Positions 18,993 to 30,258 of a DNA stretch of 64,000 bases are shown here, one piece after another; position 1 is the first letter of the stretch; each line of letters starts with the position of its first letter. Below the pieces are notes generated by a model. It had not been told where the DNA came from and searched no databases. It saw only the letters and a program-made list of their open reading frames with translations. This stretch comes from Marsupella aquatica (lineage: Eukaryota; Marchantiophyta), in assembly GCA_973895155.1 (NCBI GenBank), contig OZ316895.1, positions 1,426,001-1,490,000 of the forward strand, read 5' to 3'. Made by a program: the position numbers and the translations under genes.

Positions 18993-20473
18993 CAAGGTCT
19001 TGTATAAGGTTGATATGTTTTGAAATGCAAAATACTCAAGGGTGACAATGTGAAATGTTATATACAACATTTCTTCAGCAGTCTACTGTAGCTGCATCGC
19101 TGACCTAATTACTTGATGGCCCCCTTTCATATAATTCCTAGCTTGATTAGCCATGAAGTTTCAAGAGTTTCCAGGTGAGCCCCTATTTGATGCTTTTGTG
19201 CCAGTTATTCTTCTAGTGAATGTTATAACTTATCTTATGGCCTGTTTTGCCCACTCCACCCAAGTTGTTGGGTACACAAGCCCTCCATTTCACAGGAAAG
19301 GCACCAACACTAAGAAAAGTTTAAGTATCTCCTGTTTGATGGGCAAACAGGCAGGCTTTGGGTGGTGCAAGATTGCATAGCAATGCAGACATCCTTCAAG
19401 GTTGCCATAGCCAGGTATGATACAAAGAAACCTGCATGAAAAAGAAACAATCTATCTGTCCAACTTGGTGTCTTCTACACTTTCCATAGAAGCTTAGTTT
19501 CAAGTTTAATTTCAAAGTTTTCGCTGGGGGGGGGGTCACTACATGGAGGGCCATACATCGTATGCGACGTTTTAGGGTTTGACCCCCTAACTTATAAGTG
19601 AAAAATATTTTTTTGCAAAACCCTTTCTTTCTTTAAATTTTGTCATTTTTTACTAAAAACCCCTAAAAACTTTAAAGAAAGTATTTTTACAATTAAATAA
19701 GCCTATGTGTTCTTAAAAATTGACTTGTCAATGAAACATGCCCTATGTGTTCTTCCACCAAACTTTGGAAGTCTTCCGCCACATCTATTTAAATGGGCCT
19801 TTACTTTGTCGCACGTGATGTGCCACTTCCGTGGAAGTGACCCCCCCGAGAGTTGTTGACTAAGACATAACTCAGTGACCTATGCATATAACCATCTTTA
19901 ACATTTAACCATTTTGATCTATGCAATTAGCCTAACTGGGCGAGGGGCTATTGTGACTACGGAATCAATAATAAGGTAAAGCATGGGAGCTGGAACTCAC
20001 AACCGAAGAACATTGTGTTCCAAAATATTGTAAGGGGCTCACTGGGCAACTTTTGAAATTTCAGGGCTCATTAAGAGAGGAGTTAGAGGGGCAAGGAAGC
20101 AAATCATGGACCGTAGCGAGTGCAATGAGTACAGTAAGGAAGATCAGGTTTGCACATGCTCTGGGTCACAAAGTAATATCTTTACCTTTGAAATTATAGC
20201 CCAATACTAGAAATAATTTATTTAGAGTTCACTTTTCCCTTTAGAAACAATGTACACACTGATATGTCAGTGTTTACATCAATACACTTACAGCTTTCCT
20301 GAAATATGCATCATAATCCTTTTCCAAATCTCAAAACTATCCTCAAATGTCATGAAGTTTTCCATGCAACTTTAAATAGCCAAAACATTTAAAAAATTAC
20401 CAGGCTTGACTGGTGTCTGTTGTGCCTCTTTTCTTATTAAAGTTGCACTAAAGGAAACAATCGAGCTTGAAAA
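18993..20473. other. Spacer between retrotransposon and CACTA element A
   Basis: AT-rich sequence with no recognisable gene; the frame at 19153-19380 shows no domain or coding character. It contains the inverted-repeat candidate at 19526-19847. This may be older host or unclassified repeat DNA. Confidence 0.6.
19526..19847. mobile_element. Possible MITE with G-tract inverted ends
   Basis: The left end is ten G followed by TCACT; the right end is AGTGA followed by seven C, an inverted pair of about 12 bp enclosing some 300 AT-rich bases with no coding potential. No clear target duplication is visible, partly because the homopolymers blur the borders. Tentative. Confidence 0.35.
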
Positions 20474-20720
20474 CACTAGAAGAAACCGAGCCATTCTGAG
20501 ACCCAGCCTTACATGACTTGTGTGAGACCTTTGAAAATAAGTGACTCCAAGGTTTAGGGTGTCATCTTTGTTACATCTTCTTGACTCACTTTTGGTGAAG
20601 TTCTGGGAAGTCATGTATTTAACTATTGGGAAAGTTGCTTCTGTAACTGAGTTAAGGCAAGTATATTGAAGTTATATAAGTGACCATGACTTACATGATT
20701 TCCTTGCCCAATACATATGA
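20474..20720. repeat. Element A left TIR and subterminal repeats
   Basis: After the TIR there are repeated short motifs of the type AAGTGAC / GTCACTT / TGACTT in both orientations (for example near 20512, 20540, 20580, 20610 and 20680). They match the GTCAC motifs of the right end. In En/Spm such subterminal repeats bind TNPA. Confidence 0.6.
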
Positions 20721-23700
20721 TTTTGGATCCATCATATTAATCACATTATGTCATGCAATTATATATAGTTACCTCCCTTTGCTTTAACCATCACTGAGTT
20801 GCTCTTTATTGTTCCCCTGTAAGAAAGTATACATGACATTTTTACCCTAATTGAAGTTTAGGTAAGTAGGGCAAATTTGTGATTCTAGCTAGACAAGAAC
20901 CAACCAAATTTAAGTTAACATTCATGTACACGGCCGCAACTGAGTTCAAAAAGGTGTGAAAATTTGTGCCATGCCCCCAAAAATAATGATGCACCCTAAA
21001 CCCTAATACTCTACATACATAGTTACCTTAAAAAAGTCACCACAACCAATTAGTGGTACTTGTCACATACTGCTCACACACATATTAAAACTCACCGAGG
21101 AATGTCAGACTTGGGCCTGCTTTCATGACTGCTTTCATGACTGCTTTTGGGTGTTGTTTTTTGCCATCTGGGTGACTTAGGATATTTATCTAACCCAATG
21201 ACTATACCCAAAATACCCAACTAAAAGCCCCCCCCCCAAAAAAAAAATGCATGCACCCTTGGTCTTAGTTACCGTTTAATCCTAACTGTGAACTTACGTC
21301 TAAATGTGTTAGGTGCTTGCAGAATGCCTATGAACGAGTCCTTCCAGTCGACTCAATGTTTAGGGTAAACGGATTTTGTAAAGGAAAATTGCACAAAGTG
21401 TCGACGGCTACCACCAGGGTTTTCCTTCACGTTTCTGCAAGGGAATCCAAGGCCAAACACTTTGCGCCCGATAATGCACTTTTCCTCAGTTGCTCTCGAC
21501 TCTTGCACCTGATCGCACTCAGTCAATACATTTAGCGCTTTTGGAGGTGGGATTTCATGTCATTGCGTAGGGCTTGGAGCTTCGACCTTTGCTATATGAC
21601 CCATTGTCGACTGCAATCTCACTATAGGGTTTAGGTGGGCCCTAAATCTTACATTCGTCTTTCCTGTGGTGACAACGCGGGTGCTAAGGTGTATAGGAGC
21701 AAGGTTGTCGGGAGGTTTATCGCGGATGACTGGCGATTGGTGAGGCCTATTTGCATTCATCTCCACTATCATTGGGTACCCGAGATACAACGATCGACCT
21801 TCTATACAGAGGCGAGGAAGTGACGAGAACCTACAACTCTTTGCGGGAATGCGTGGTCTTCTGCTTACCTGATTGCCCTCATGCTTGACTGTAAATACAT
21901 TAGTAAAGTTTTGCTTTGGCTCAACTTTGGTCTTTTGTGGCCTTGCGTGACTGCGCTCACTTCTCTCGGTTTCCAGTGTGCAGTTGGCTAAAGACCTGGA
22001 TGTCATGCTGTGAGCGCAAGCTGCTAGTAGTTGTCCATAGCTTGGGGAAAGCGGTGGGGACTGAGGCCACAAAGGAGTTTGACCTGCACTTTTTTTTCTT
22101 TGCAGCAAGAGCGAGAGTGAGACGAGTTGCAAATTGAGTTTCATTGAGCTGCTGCCCTGGGCTTGGCGGAGGTCCTACACTCTTGTGTCGCTCACTTGTT
22201 CAGCTGCGGTGGGAGCGGGCTTTTGGTAGTGACCTGTTCAGTTGTAGTGGGAGCTGACAACTTTGGTGGCTGTGGTGTTGAGCTTCTGAGGAGGCCAAGC
22301 AACTGCGTGATGTGCCCTTGAGTGAATGTCTCTTGGAGGAGCTGCGAAGTGGTGAAAGGGGAAGGAGGTGAGCTCGGGCCTGGAAGCAATGTGCTTCTCC
22401 AACATTTTTGCACAATGCAATGCTGCTCAATCGTTTATCCTTCCTCTAAAGCTGAGTGTGACGCATCGACCTTTGACGGGAGTATCTGCATTACAGTTTG
22501 CTACATACGGCTGCTCTCTGTGTGGCAATCGCCAATAGCTAGCGCAATGGAGGGTTCGACGTCAACTTTGAGTCATTGATCAGTGCACACTACATCGCTC
22601 TCCCTTTGCTAAACCCTTTCTTTTGGCTTGGTTCTTGGTGCCTTTGGCATAGGAGCGACGTTATTGCTAATCAACTCCCGAATCAACTTTGGAGGTGCGG
22701 GTTAGAAGGGGTTGGAGAGAGGAGGTCCAAACCGAGAATGCCCTTCACCGTCAACGGTTTCTACTAGTCCCGGCCATGCAGCTGAAAGTGTGCTTCTTTC
22801 AGGTGTCGTAGCATTCTGCCAGCCGGGTGCTTGGACTGCAGAGAAGAGCAGCCACAGTCATTGAGTTCTTCTCCTAGCTCAGCTGCGCATTGTCAACCAT
22901 CAAGCGCTGCTGCGCGCTAGCTGTGAACCCCAAGAGGAGCTGCGACAAGGAGGAGATGCAACCAAGAGGAGATGCGACGAAGAGGAGATGCGACCAAGAG
23001 AAGCTGCTGCATCCCACATTGAGTTGGACATTGAGGTAGGGACGTGAGCTACGCACTTTCAACCATCAAGCAACCACCAAGCTCGGCAGCGCTCTGGGAT
23101 TTGTTGGCCACAGCAGACAAAGCGGAAGACAAAGGTGAGTGTTCGTGCACCGTTAGAGTAACCGCAAGTACTCTATTACATGCCTCGTTGTTCTCTATTA
23201 CATGCCTTGTTCTCCCGCCCACTGTTTCCTGCGATTTTCTTTCTTCCATAAGAGAATGGTGATTTCTTCTTCTATCAAACAAAACCCCACCCAACCACCA
23301 CACAAGAACGTGGGGTGCGCGCTTCTTAATCCTCCTCAAACTGGCCCATTGTTCATTGAAACCCCACATATTACCCACCGGCACCAAGGGTCCAGTCCCA
23401 ACCCGTCTTCCGCTCCCCACCATCTTCACTCTCTCGTGCATCTATCTCCTGAACGGCGTCGCTCTCCCTTAGACGCAGAATGCTCCGCTGTGATATTGCC
23501 TCCAACTTTTCTAGTGCAGTCTAGGCAATTAGACTGCTTTTGCGAAAACTGCCCTTCTTAAAAGTGAGCAATACTAATAAGCCCCGGGGGTGAAGCGTTT
23601 GTTACGATGGCCGTGGACCTACCGTGGGCTATGGTAGAACACTCTATTGTCTATGATGATTCTGAATCTGCTTGAACTGCGAGTGGATGTGCTTTAAGGC

Positions 23701-26481
23701 AAACTTGTCGGAGAAATTAGAATGGGGGGACGGAGCTGTCAGTGCTTAGGTTGTGGCATTTTTGAGATTGTCAAGAGTAATCTGTGATCTCATTTCTAAA
23801 TGGTTTGAGCTCCTCTGATGTGCATAGGAATCGGGCTGAGGAAAGCTTTTGGGAGCTATCATCGGAACTAGCTTTCGATCTATTTTTGCTACTTTTGAAT
23901 TGGTACTTGGGAAGGCTTTGTATCGTTAAGCACTACAAGATTCACAGGCCAGACCTGCTTGCTAGTATGAGGGGCTTTGAAGGAATGTGTGGCCAGGGCT
24001 GATTAAGTATGGATTAATTTTGCATTGCCTGAGATACTAAAACTGCCACCCGCTTTGTTTCAATGCCTTTGATATTAATTGTTAATATCTCAAGAGGGTC
24101 GTCAACTAAGCTGAAAGGAGTCAAAGCTAACTACAAGCTAGCAAATACAGAGAATGCTCCCAAGTCGAGTCAGGAGGAAGTTACTAAAACTAGACCTTCA
24201 CAACTCTCGAAACTGGAAAGTGAAATTCAGCGTGAGACACGTAGCTGAAGGCCACAAGGATAACTATATGGCCACGCTGTCCCCCATTCAAGTCCAAAGT
24301 CCTCTTCAGATTGTCTGAACTCCTATTGAATGTATTGAATAATTATTTCATCACATAAATTTTCAAAACAAACACGGAAGCACCAGGGGGCTGAGGATTG
24401 GATATTGAGGCTGAAGACATTGAGGTCATAAACTAGGTGTGGTTCGGGTGACAATGTTAGCAACTGATGCTTCTTCAGGGGAACTTCCCATGTGCAGTTT
24501 ATCCACACATGATTGACTTTGGTTCTTGCTGTTTTTCTTTTGGTGTACTCTTGAGTTTGGTGTCACTCTATCCTTTCCTGTAGCCTCGAAATAGGAACAC
24601 ACCTGCTTAGTGGTCCCCAATCGCCCAATGATTTATAATGACTGTGTCTAGGTGATGTATGCATTGCGTGTTCATTCCAGAAGAATGAATATGTACACTT
24701 TGCACAAACCTGGACAGATTTTGAATGTTATTTATCTGAGTTTCTGTTTGTGAGCTCTGACTTGGAGCCTTAACATTTGTGTTTCTGTGGGGCTGAGCAG
24801 AGTTTGTTCCATCTAGAAGCTACTGTACTGAAGTGATCAGCCTCCGGCTTGGAGGTGAATCTTCAATTTTTTGTGGATCCGAGTGACTTCTGTCCAGCTG
24901 AGTTTTGCTTTGTCGGGACGATTGTGTTTGGCTAAGATGCTAGATTGTGGCTTGTCTTCTTGCTTCCAGCTTGTGTATTTTCAATTAATAGAAGTTGGGA
25001 ACGAAGTGATAATTGAATTTCCTTATATTAAGCATCTTCACCTAGAAACTCAATACATAAACTCCAGGATTCCCTCGGGACATAAAATGAGCCAAATTGT
25101 CTCAAAATTGGGAACCTGCACCCGCACTACTCAAACAATTGTGTTGGGCTTGGTGGCCTTGTAAGTCTTCTTTAGCTTTCGCAATGGAGGTTGAATCTTG
25201 CAGTACGTCAAGGGGAACTTGATCTTTGAATCATGGAACTGCTTGGTACTTTCTCGCTTGCACAGAGAGACAGGGACTGTCGTAGTCTTCATGATCTGGA
25301 TGCAAGGGAACCGAACTCTATGACAAGAAGCCATCTCATCATACATCTGCTCTGCAGCTCCGTTTCTTGTGGTATCACAATATTCCTTGTACATGTTGTG
25401 ATAACCTGTACGACTCTGATACGTGGACCCAGATACCGAAGTTCTTAATTGTGGTGGGCTTCTTTTCGAAGATCTGGTAGACACATTATTCAGCATTTGC
25501 TAACTTCGAAACTAGAAGGGTAACACATTAAACAACAGAGAAACTCACAACATCCTCCTTTGGTCCTTCAGAGTCTGTACTTTGATTCTGAAGTTTGACT
25601 GAGTTTTTGTTTACTAAAAGAATGTGACTGTGTAAGAGTTCCGTTTGGCAGTGGATTGGTTGAAGCACTTCATGCTAGTGTGTTGTCCACAGCTCTTCAA
25701 CCAGCTTTCGTCTTCCTTGTCTTTCACCACTTACGATGACATCAATTCAGCTAAGACCATAGAAGGTTCCAAAGCATCTAACTTGTAAAATCGCATTCTG
25801 TTACATCAAGGACTAAGGTGTTGGGTGCCAAAGGAGACAGCACAACAAACACGCTGAAAAGACTTCAGGACTGGGTTCAACAAGGTAGTGAAGGTGCTTA
25901 GAGCCATAGTAAGTATGCATTCTGTATCTTTCTCTGTTGATGTGAGCTTGTGCATAATGGGAGTTGTAGTTGGCAAGAGTTCCAAATATGAATAGATCCA
26001 GAAGTATGTGATCATGTACTTGCTCTATAAAGTTCTGACGATATAAGCATTTTCTGTTAGACCAGGCAACTTGGGAGTTGGTAAGTGTCACCTGCATCTG
26101 AGGGGCTACACCGGGGCATCAGTGGAGGTTCACTTGCACAACACGACAACCAGTGAATTTTCTCTCTGCTGCAACTTGCAAGGTGAGACTTTCGGTCTTT
26201 CTAGATGAAAAAACAGGAGTTTAATATGATTGATATACATGTCCGTCGAGAATATGGGTTTATCACCAAGCTCTTTGTCTTAGGAAACTCATAAACTCAG
26301 AATCAAATATGTACTATGCACGTTTCATGCTATGTGTATACTATGACCTGTAGTTGGAACCAAGACAATGAGTGGGAACTGATTAGTTTAGGTGGTTGCT
26401 GTTGGCGAGGCAAGTCGACCTCCTGCTCACCTTGCTCATCAAAGGACGTGAACAGAGGACATCACAACGAAAGCAACACTT
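20721..26481. other. Element A 5' region, no confident gene
   Basis: About 5.8 kb. A plant telo-box-like CCCTAAACCCTAA lies at 20994-21006. A patch at 21095-21150 is copied from elsewhere in the element. Several frames of 60-190 codons exist on both strands (for example 21560-22144 minus), but none has a recognisable domain. It contains one block shared with element B (22880-23450). From about 26150 onward it becomes closely similar to element B upstream of its first ORF. Confidence 0.6.
22880..23450 (+). promoter_or_regulatory. Conserved promoter/leader block, element A
   Basis: Closely matches 41930-42400 of element B although flanking sequence does not. It includes a shared GAAGACAAAGGTGAGTG (AG/GTGAGT, a consensus splice donor near 23131) followed by a C/T-rich stretch with CCAACCACC-like pyrimidine patches typical of plant 5' UTRs. 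A transcription start with a leader exon is inferred. Confidence 0.45.
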
Positions 26482-26931
26482 ATGGTGAGGACCCGCAACG
26501 CTGAACATGTGCGACTTGCACGCAAGGCAGAGATGTTGCGCCTTGAGTATGTCAGACTTGGGATCCTTCCAGCCCAGTCTGCATGGTACTTTGAGTACCC
26601 TGTTGTTTCCAAGAACAACTACAGCCGGCCTCTACCTGCTTCAGTACCCTTCCCGACATCCTTGGTATTTGTGTCTCTTGTACATGACCCACCACAAATT
26701 AGGTGCCAAGGGTGTGTACACAGTTGCCAATATGACTGTCCTGCCTGTAGGGCTTCTGGCCCAGAATTGGATGACCGTTCTCTTGGATGCCGATTTTTGC
26801 ACAGAGCACAATGTATCATCTGGAACCACTCGCCATCCTGCAGTGTGCCTGGTGATGTCACTTGTCCTGCCCTCCCAGACCCCACCACCGGTGACTTTGG
26901 TGTCTACACATGTTTGGATCACATGCTCTAG
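26482..26931 (+). CDS. Small Cys-rich conserved protein, element A
   Basis: 149 aa, MVRTRNAEHVRLARKAEML start. The N-terminal 40 residues are basic and helical in character. The centre holds CQGCVHSCQYDCPAC, a dense cluster of cysteines, with further Cys/His pairs later (CRFLHRAQC, CSVPGDVTC), suggesting metal binding. About 93% identical in protein to 44365-44814, with the same start and stop. The alternative frame 26507-26974 is interrupted early in element B, so this frame is preferred. I recognise no family. It could be the first exon of a longer gene including the PHD region downstream. Confidence 0.5.
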   Translation: MVRTRNAEHVRLARKAEMLRLEYVRLGILPAQSAWYFEYPVVSKNNYSRPLPASVPFPTSLVFVSLVHDPPQIRCQGCVHSCQYDCPACRASGPELDDRSLGCRFLHRAQCIIWNHSPSCSVPGDVTCPALPDPTTGDFGVYTCLDHML

Positions 26932-27701
26932 AGGACCACTTGTCACACCGCATGCACAGACCAGATACCATTGACCTATAGCTTAACACTCTGACTTCAA
27001 CACAGAGGATATTTACTTAAAATTTTGATGTATGAGCAATTTTGGGTCCAGGGTTTAGGGTCAACAGTACATAACTTATATCCTATTATGCCTGCACTAA
27101 GCAAAATATCCTAATTTAAGAGGCTAGCAAACTCGCATAAAAGTCTCTATTGAAAGACTGCTTTCATGACTGCTTTAACCTGGTGAACATTGCAACGTTG
27201 AATGAATTAATGGGCCATGTGATAATATGCAAAATGATTTATGCCTCACTTATTTGTCTCAGCCACTATCATAACCTATTTAGGATGTATAAATTTCAAC
27301 CCTTATGACACTGCTTCATACCAATCCTCTTCGAAGAATGCCTGTTTTACATGTCACGACTATTGTATGTGATTCAAATGCATGAAATGTTGTTGCAGAT
27401 CTCCTTTGGTGAATCATAGCCACAATTAAAATTGAGGTGTTGGTGGAGAAATTGTATTAGGGGATCAGTTTTGTGTGTGGGCTCAACATACCAAAAGTAT
27501 GTGTGCTCTGCATCCTTGTGTGGCCATTCCAATTCATTGCAGTAGCAAATGCCTTTGTACCTTAAATGCTAAATATATTTTACTTTCTGTGCAGTCTGCT
27601 AAATTGTAGAGTCTATCTAAATGCCTTTGTACCTTAAATGCTAAATATATTTTACTTTCTGTGCAGTCTGCTAAATTGTAGAGTCTATCTCATGCGCAGG
27701 C
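26932..27701. other. Spacer, unusually conserved with element B
   Basis: Non-coding, yet more than about 90% alike by eye to 44815-45483, including a telo-box-like GGGTTTAGGG near 27052 (44936 in B). Element A alone has an insertion near 27157 (copied short repeats) and the tandem duplication at 27549-27692. Confidence 0.55.
27549..27692 (+). repeat. 72-bp tandem duplication
   Basis: ATGCCTTTGTACCTTAAATG... occurs at 27549 and again at 27621, two near-perfect copies, period 72 bp, ending just before the PHD ATG at 27702. Absent from element B, so it arose recently in A. Confidence 0.85.
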
Positions 27702-28360
27702 ATGGCACGGCCTAAAATTCAAGCCAAAAAGCGTGTGACAGAGGTGAGAAACACAGGTGTACTTGGGGCAGATGCTACTAACTTCTCTGCAAGTCAGATT
27801 TTCCAGAAGGCAGCTCATTGTTGTGCCATTTGTGACGATGGTGGGGGCCTGGTCATTTGTGAGGGCCCTTGCATGAGGCATTTCCACCTCAACCCGGAGT
27901 CTGACCTTGCTGCAGAAAACAACTGTCCAGGGGTGGGCCTCCCGTCAACACACCAGGGAGACTGGATGTGCACTGATTGTTTGGAGAAGCAGGCTAAGTG
28001 TGCACAGTGTGGGAAGTTGATGCTGCAGCAAATGTTAGGAAATGTCCAGACCGTTTTTGTGTGAGATTTTTCTGTTTTGAGTGTTTGCCTGCTCATGCCA
28101 CAGCTTGCCCACTTCATAGGTGCAAGGCATGTGGTGAGCATGATGATGACTACTGGACTGACATAGTCCACTGTGCTAGGTGTCCCACTATGTGGCACTA
28201 TCATTGCCTGAAAGATCATCAAGCAGAGGGTTATGCTTGTGACAGAGAAATCTATGATCACTCTGCACATGGTGTTGATCGATGGATATTTTATTGTCAT
28301 CGCCATGCCATTGATCCTACCTCGCGCACTCCTGTGAGAGATCACATATCTTGGCTGTGA
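27702..28360 (+). pseudogene. EDM2-like PHD protein, element A (frameshifted)
   Basis: Starts MARPKIQAKKRVTEV at 27702. The first PHD-like finger is CAICDDGG...CEGPCMRHFHL, then MCTDCLEKQAKCAQCGK. The frame breaks at about 28019, where 22 bp present in element B are missing between two GTTG repeats. It resumes in another frame (27998-28360) with CPDRFCVRFFC, CKACGEHDDDYW, CARCPTMWHYHC and the C-terminal YCHRHAIDPTSRTPVRDHI. The C-terminal box (YC..H.ID...TP.RDHI) and finger order resemble the composite PHD region of Arabidopsis EDM2. That region in EDM2 reads chromatin marks; the parallel is inference. Its EDM2 companion domains are absent here. Confidence 0.75.
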
Positions 28361-28952
28361 AGCTGAACATTGTACATGCACAGTGCACCTGATGTGGATG
28401 TACTATTTTTTGAGATTGCAGAGATTCCAATTTTGAAAAGGAGTTGGGTAGGCGAGTTTATATAGACAACACTTATCTTGTGCTCTGGCGTCAGTGGCTG
28501 GGTACATGCCTATACAAAATTATCCTTACAAGCCTTCTTGGAAGTATTTAGGCTGAGTGGTCATTTTCATAAACACTTTCATCAGACTGCTAAATTAAAA
28601 CAGGACTTCTAAGTTGTAAGCGTATAAATTATCAGGCATGCAATTAATCAAATTGCCCTATAAGTTTGTCATTGAATGTATCCTCCTTTACAACAAAATA
28701 TGTATGTGCCATGACAAGTTGGTTGCACTTCATTTCACCACGGATATGGATTTTGTAGTATATATTCAAACAATGTCCTGCATCCGTGCAGGTGCCTAGT
28801 ACGTATTGTTCACATATCCCTTGTACCTATCAAAATCGGACCTGAGCACCAGTGGGCCAGATCAACTCAAAAAGCAGGAATTTTGTTGTCCTTGTATTGT
28901 CAGGTGAACCCATTCTTCCAAAATTCACTGTCATCACGTAGAGTGTGTGTAC
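28361..28952. other. Spacer between PHD and BRCT genes, element A
   Basis: AT-rich, no coding signal. It aligns only moderately with 46165-46764 in element B. It contains a run ending GTGCAGGTGCC near 28790 that could be a splice acceptor. Confidence 0.4.
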
Positions 28953-29825
28953 ATGGAGCCTGGTAAACGTAGAAAGTGTGACCACCCAGCAGTGTTTACA
29001 GGGGTCAGAGCGATTTTGGTCCATGGCTAGCATGGGTTGACCAAAGTGCATTGGCCAACTGTACAGAAACGATTCTCTGAGCTCCATGGCACTGTAGTTC
29101 AGGACATCACTCCAGAGACTACACATGTTGTTGCAGGGACATGGCTATCAGTGATAAAGAAGTGGTCATGGTCCTACATGAATTCTGCAATTACTAAGCA
29201 AGGCCTAAAAGTAGTTGAGGCCTCTTGGATCACAGATTCCATAGCACATAAGATTGTACAGGATACTGAGCAATATGAGTTGTGGGAGGATGAAGAAGCT
29301 ACTGCATCAGCTTGGGCTGAACAAGAAGTCTGGGAAGCAAAGGCACGGCTTGCTGATCTCCAATATGGACCTGTACTCAACAAAGGACAGAGCTCTACAA
29401 GGCTGAAGAGTATGTTGGTTGAGGAGACGAAGCAACCAACCCCCATTCTGAAAGGGCTGAGCATGGTATTTGTGGAGGCGGGAATTGGAGAGGTTAAGTG
29501 CAAAGTGTACAAGTCCACAGTGCTTGACCTAGGTGGGACAGTGGAGGAGAATATAACAGAGGACACCACTCATGTCATTACTAAGTCATATCCCAAAGCC
29601 TGCCGCAAGTTTGGGAAGGGAGACATTCGCTTTTATGTCATGTCCCATAATGTGTTTGTGGTTTCATATGCTTGGCTTGTGGAATCAGTAGCAGCTGGGA
29701 AGCGTCAAAACCCAATGGACTATGATCTTTTTGAGGCCTGGCCACGGAAGGGTCAGGATCCTTACAGAGAGGACTATGAGACAACAAGTGAGGAATGGGT
29801 CATTAGCGATTCTGAATCAGAGTGA
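28953..29825 (+). pseudogene. Tandem-BRCT protein, element A (nonsense codon)
   Basis: Homologous ATG at 28953; TAG at 29028-29030 where element B has an open codon; the rest stays open from ATG 29037 (262 aa). BRCT 1 (element-B register): VRAILVHG...FSELHGTVVQDITPETTHVVAG...VVEASWITDSI. BRCT 2: LSMVFVEAGIG...LGGTVEENITEDTTHVI...VSYAWLVESV, each with the terminal Trp-containing helix. Together they resemble the DNA polymerase lambda/X-family type of BRCT. The acidic C-terminus ends SDSESE. BRCT domains bind phospho-peptides or DNA-repair partners; here the partner is unknown. About 65% identical to the element B protein. Confidence 0.72.
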
Positions 29826-30258
29826 GGAGTAGTAGCATCAGTTTGGACACAAGTTTTTTTGTATAAATCAGATCATTGAAATAAATGTGATCTTTGAACT
29901 AATGTACCTTGTTATGGTTGGTGGCAGTTGGGCTTATTTTACTGTTGGCGGATTGTTGTTTCCTGCTGCCTGGGGGTGTCACTGTAAATGTACATGCAGA
30001 GGCGGTACATTTGAGGACAGCGGAGGAGGTGGTGACACCCTCCAACATTTAGGAATTTTGTGTCATTCACTTGACAATAGGTACACTACTTGCGAACCTG
30101 TTTTTTTCTTTTGGGGTGGTTTAGGGTTTGTGAGAATTTAGTACACGTTATGTTAACTCTTTTGGCAGATACAGTCAGGGATATATGGAACACAAATACC
30201 ACCATTAGGCATCCTTGTTCACTGCTGTCCATGACTGCAGAGCTCCCAGCCTGTTACA
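29826..30258. other. Spacer upstream of tnp2, element A
   Basis: Matches element B at both sides of, but not within, the F-box-like segment. The join is near 29982, where B carries about 660 extra bp. No gene is visible here. Confidence 0.55.

Noticed and set aside
21560-22144. 194-codon minus-strand frame in element A 5' region
   Set aside because: Low-complexity translation, no domain, and no matching frame in element B.
26507-26974. 155-codon frame overlapping the Cys-rich ORF
   Set aside because: The same frame in element B stops after 85 codons, whereas the MVRTRN frame is kept full length in both.
27702-29825. PHD and BRCT genes as host genes
   Set aside because: Both lie between verified CACTA ends with target duplications, in two independent elements, in the same order and strand as the transposase.
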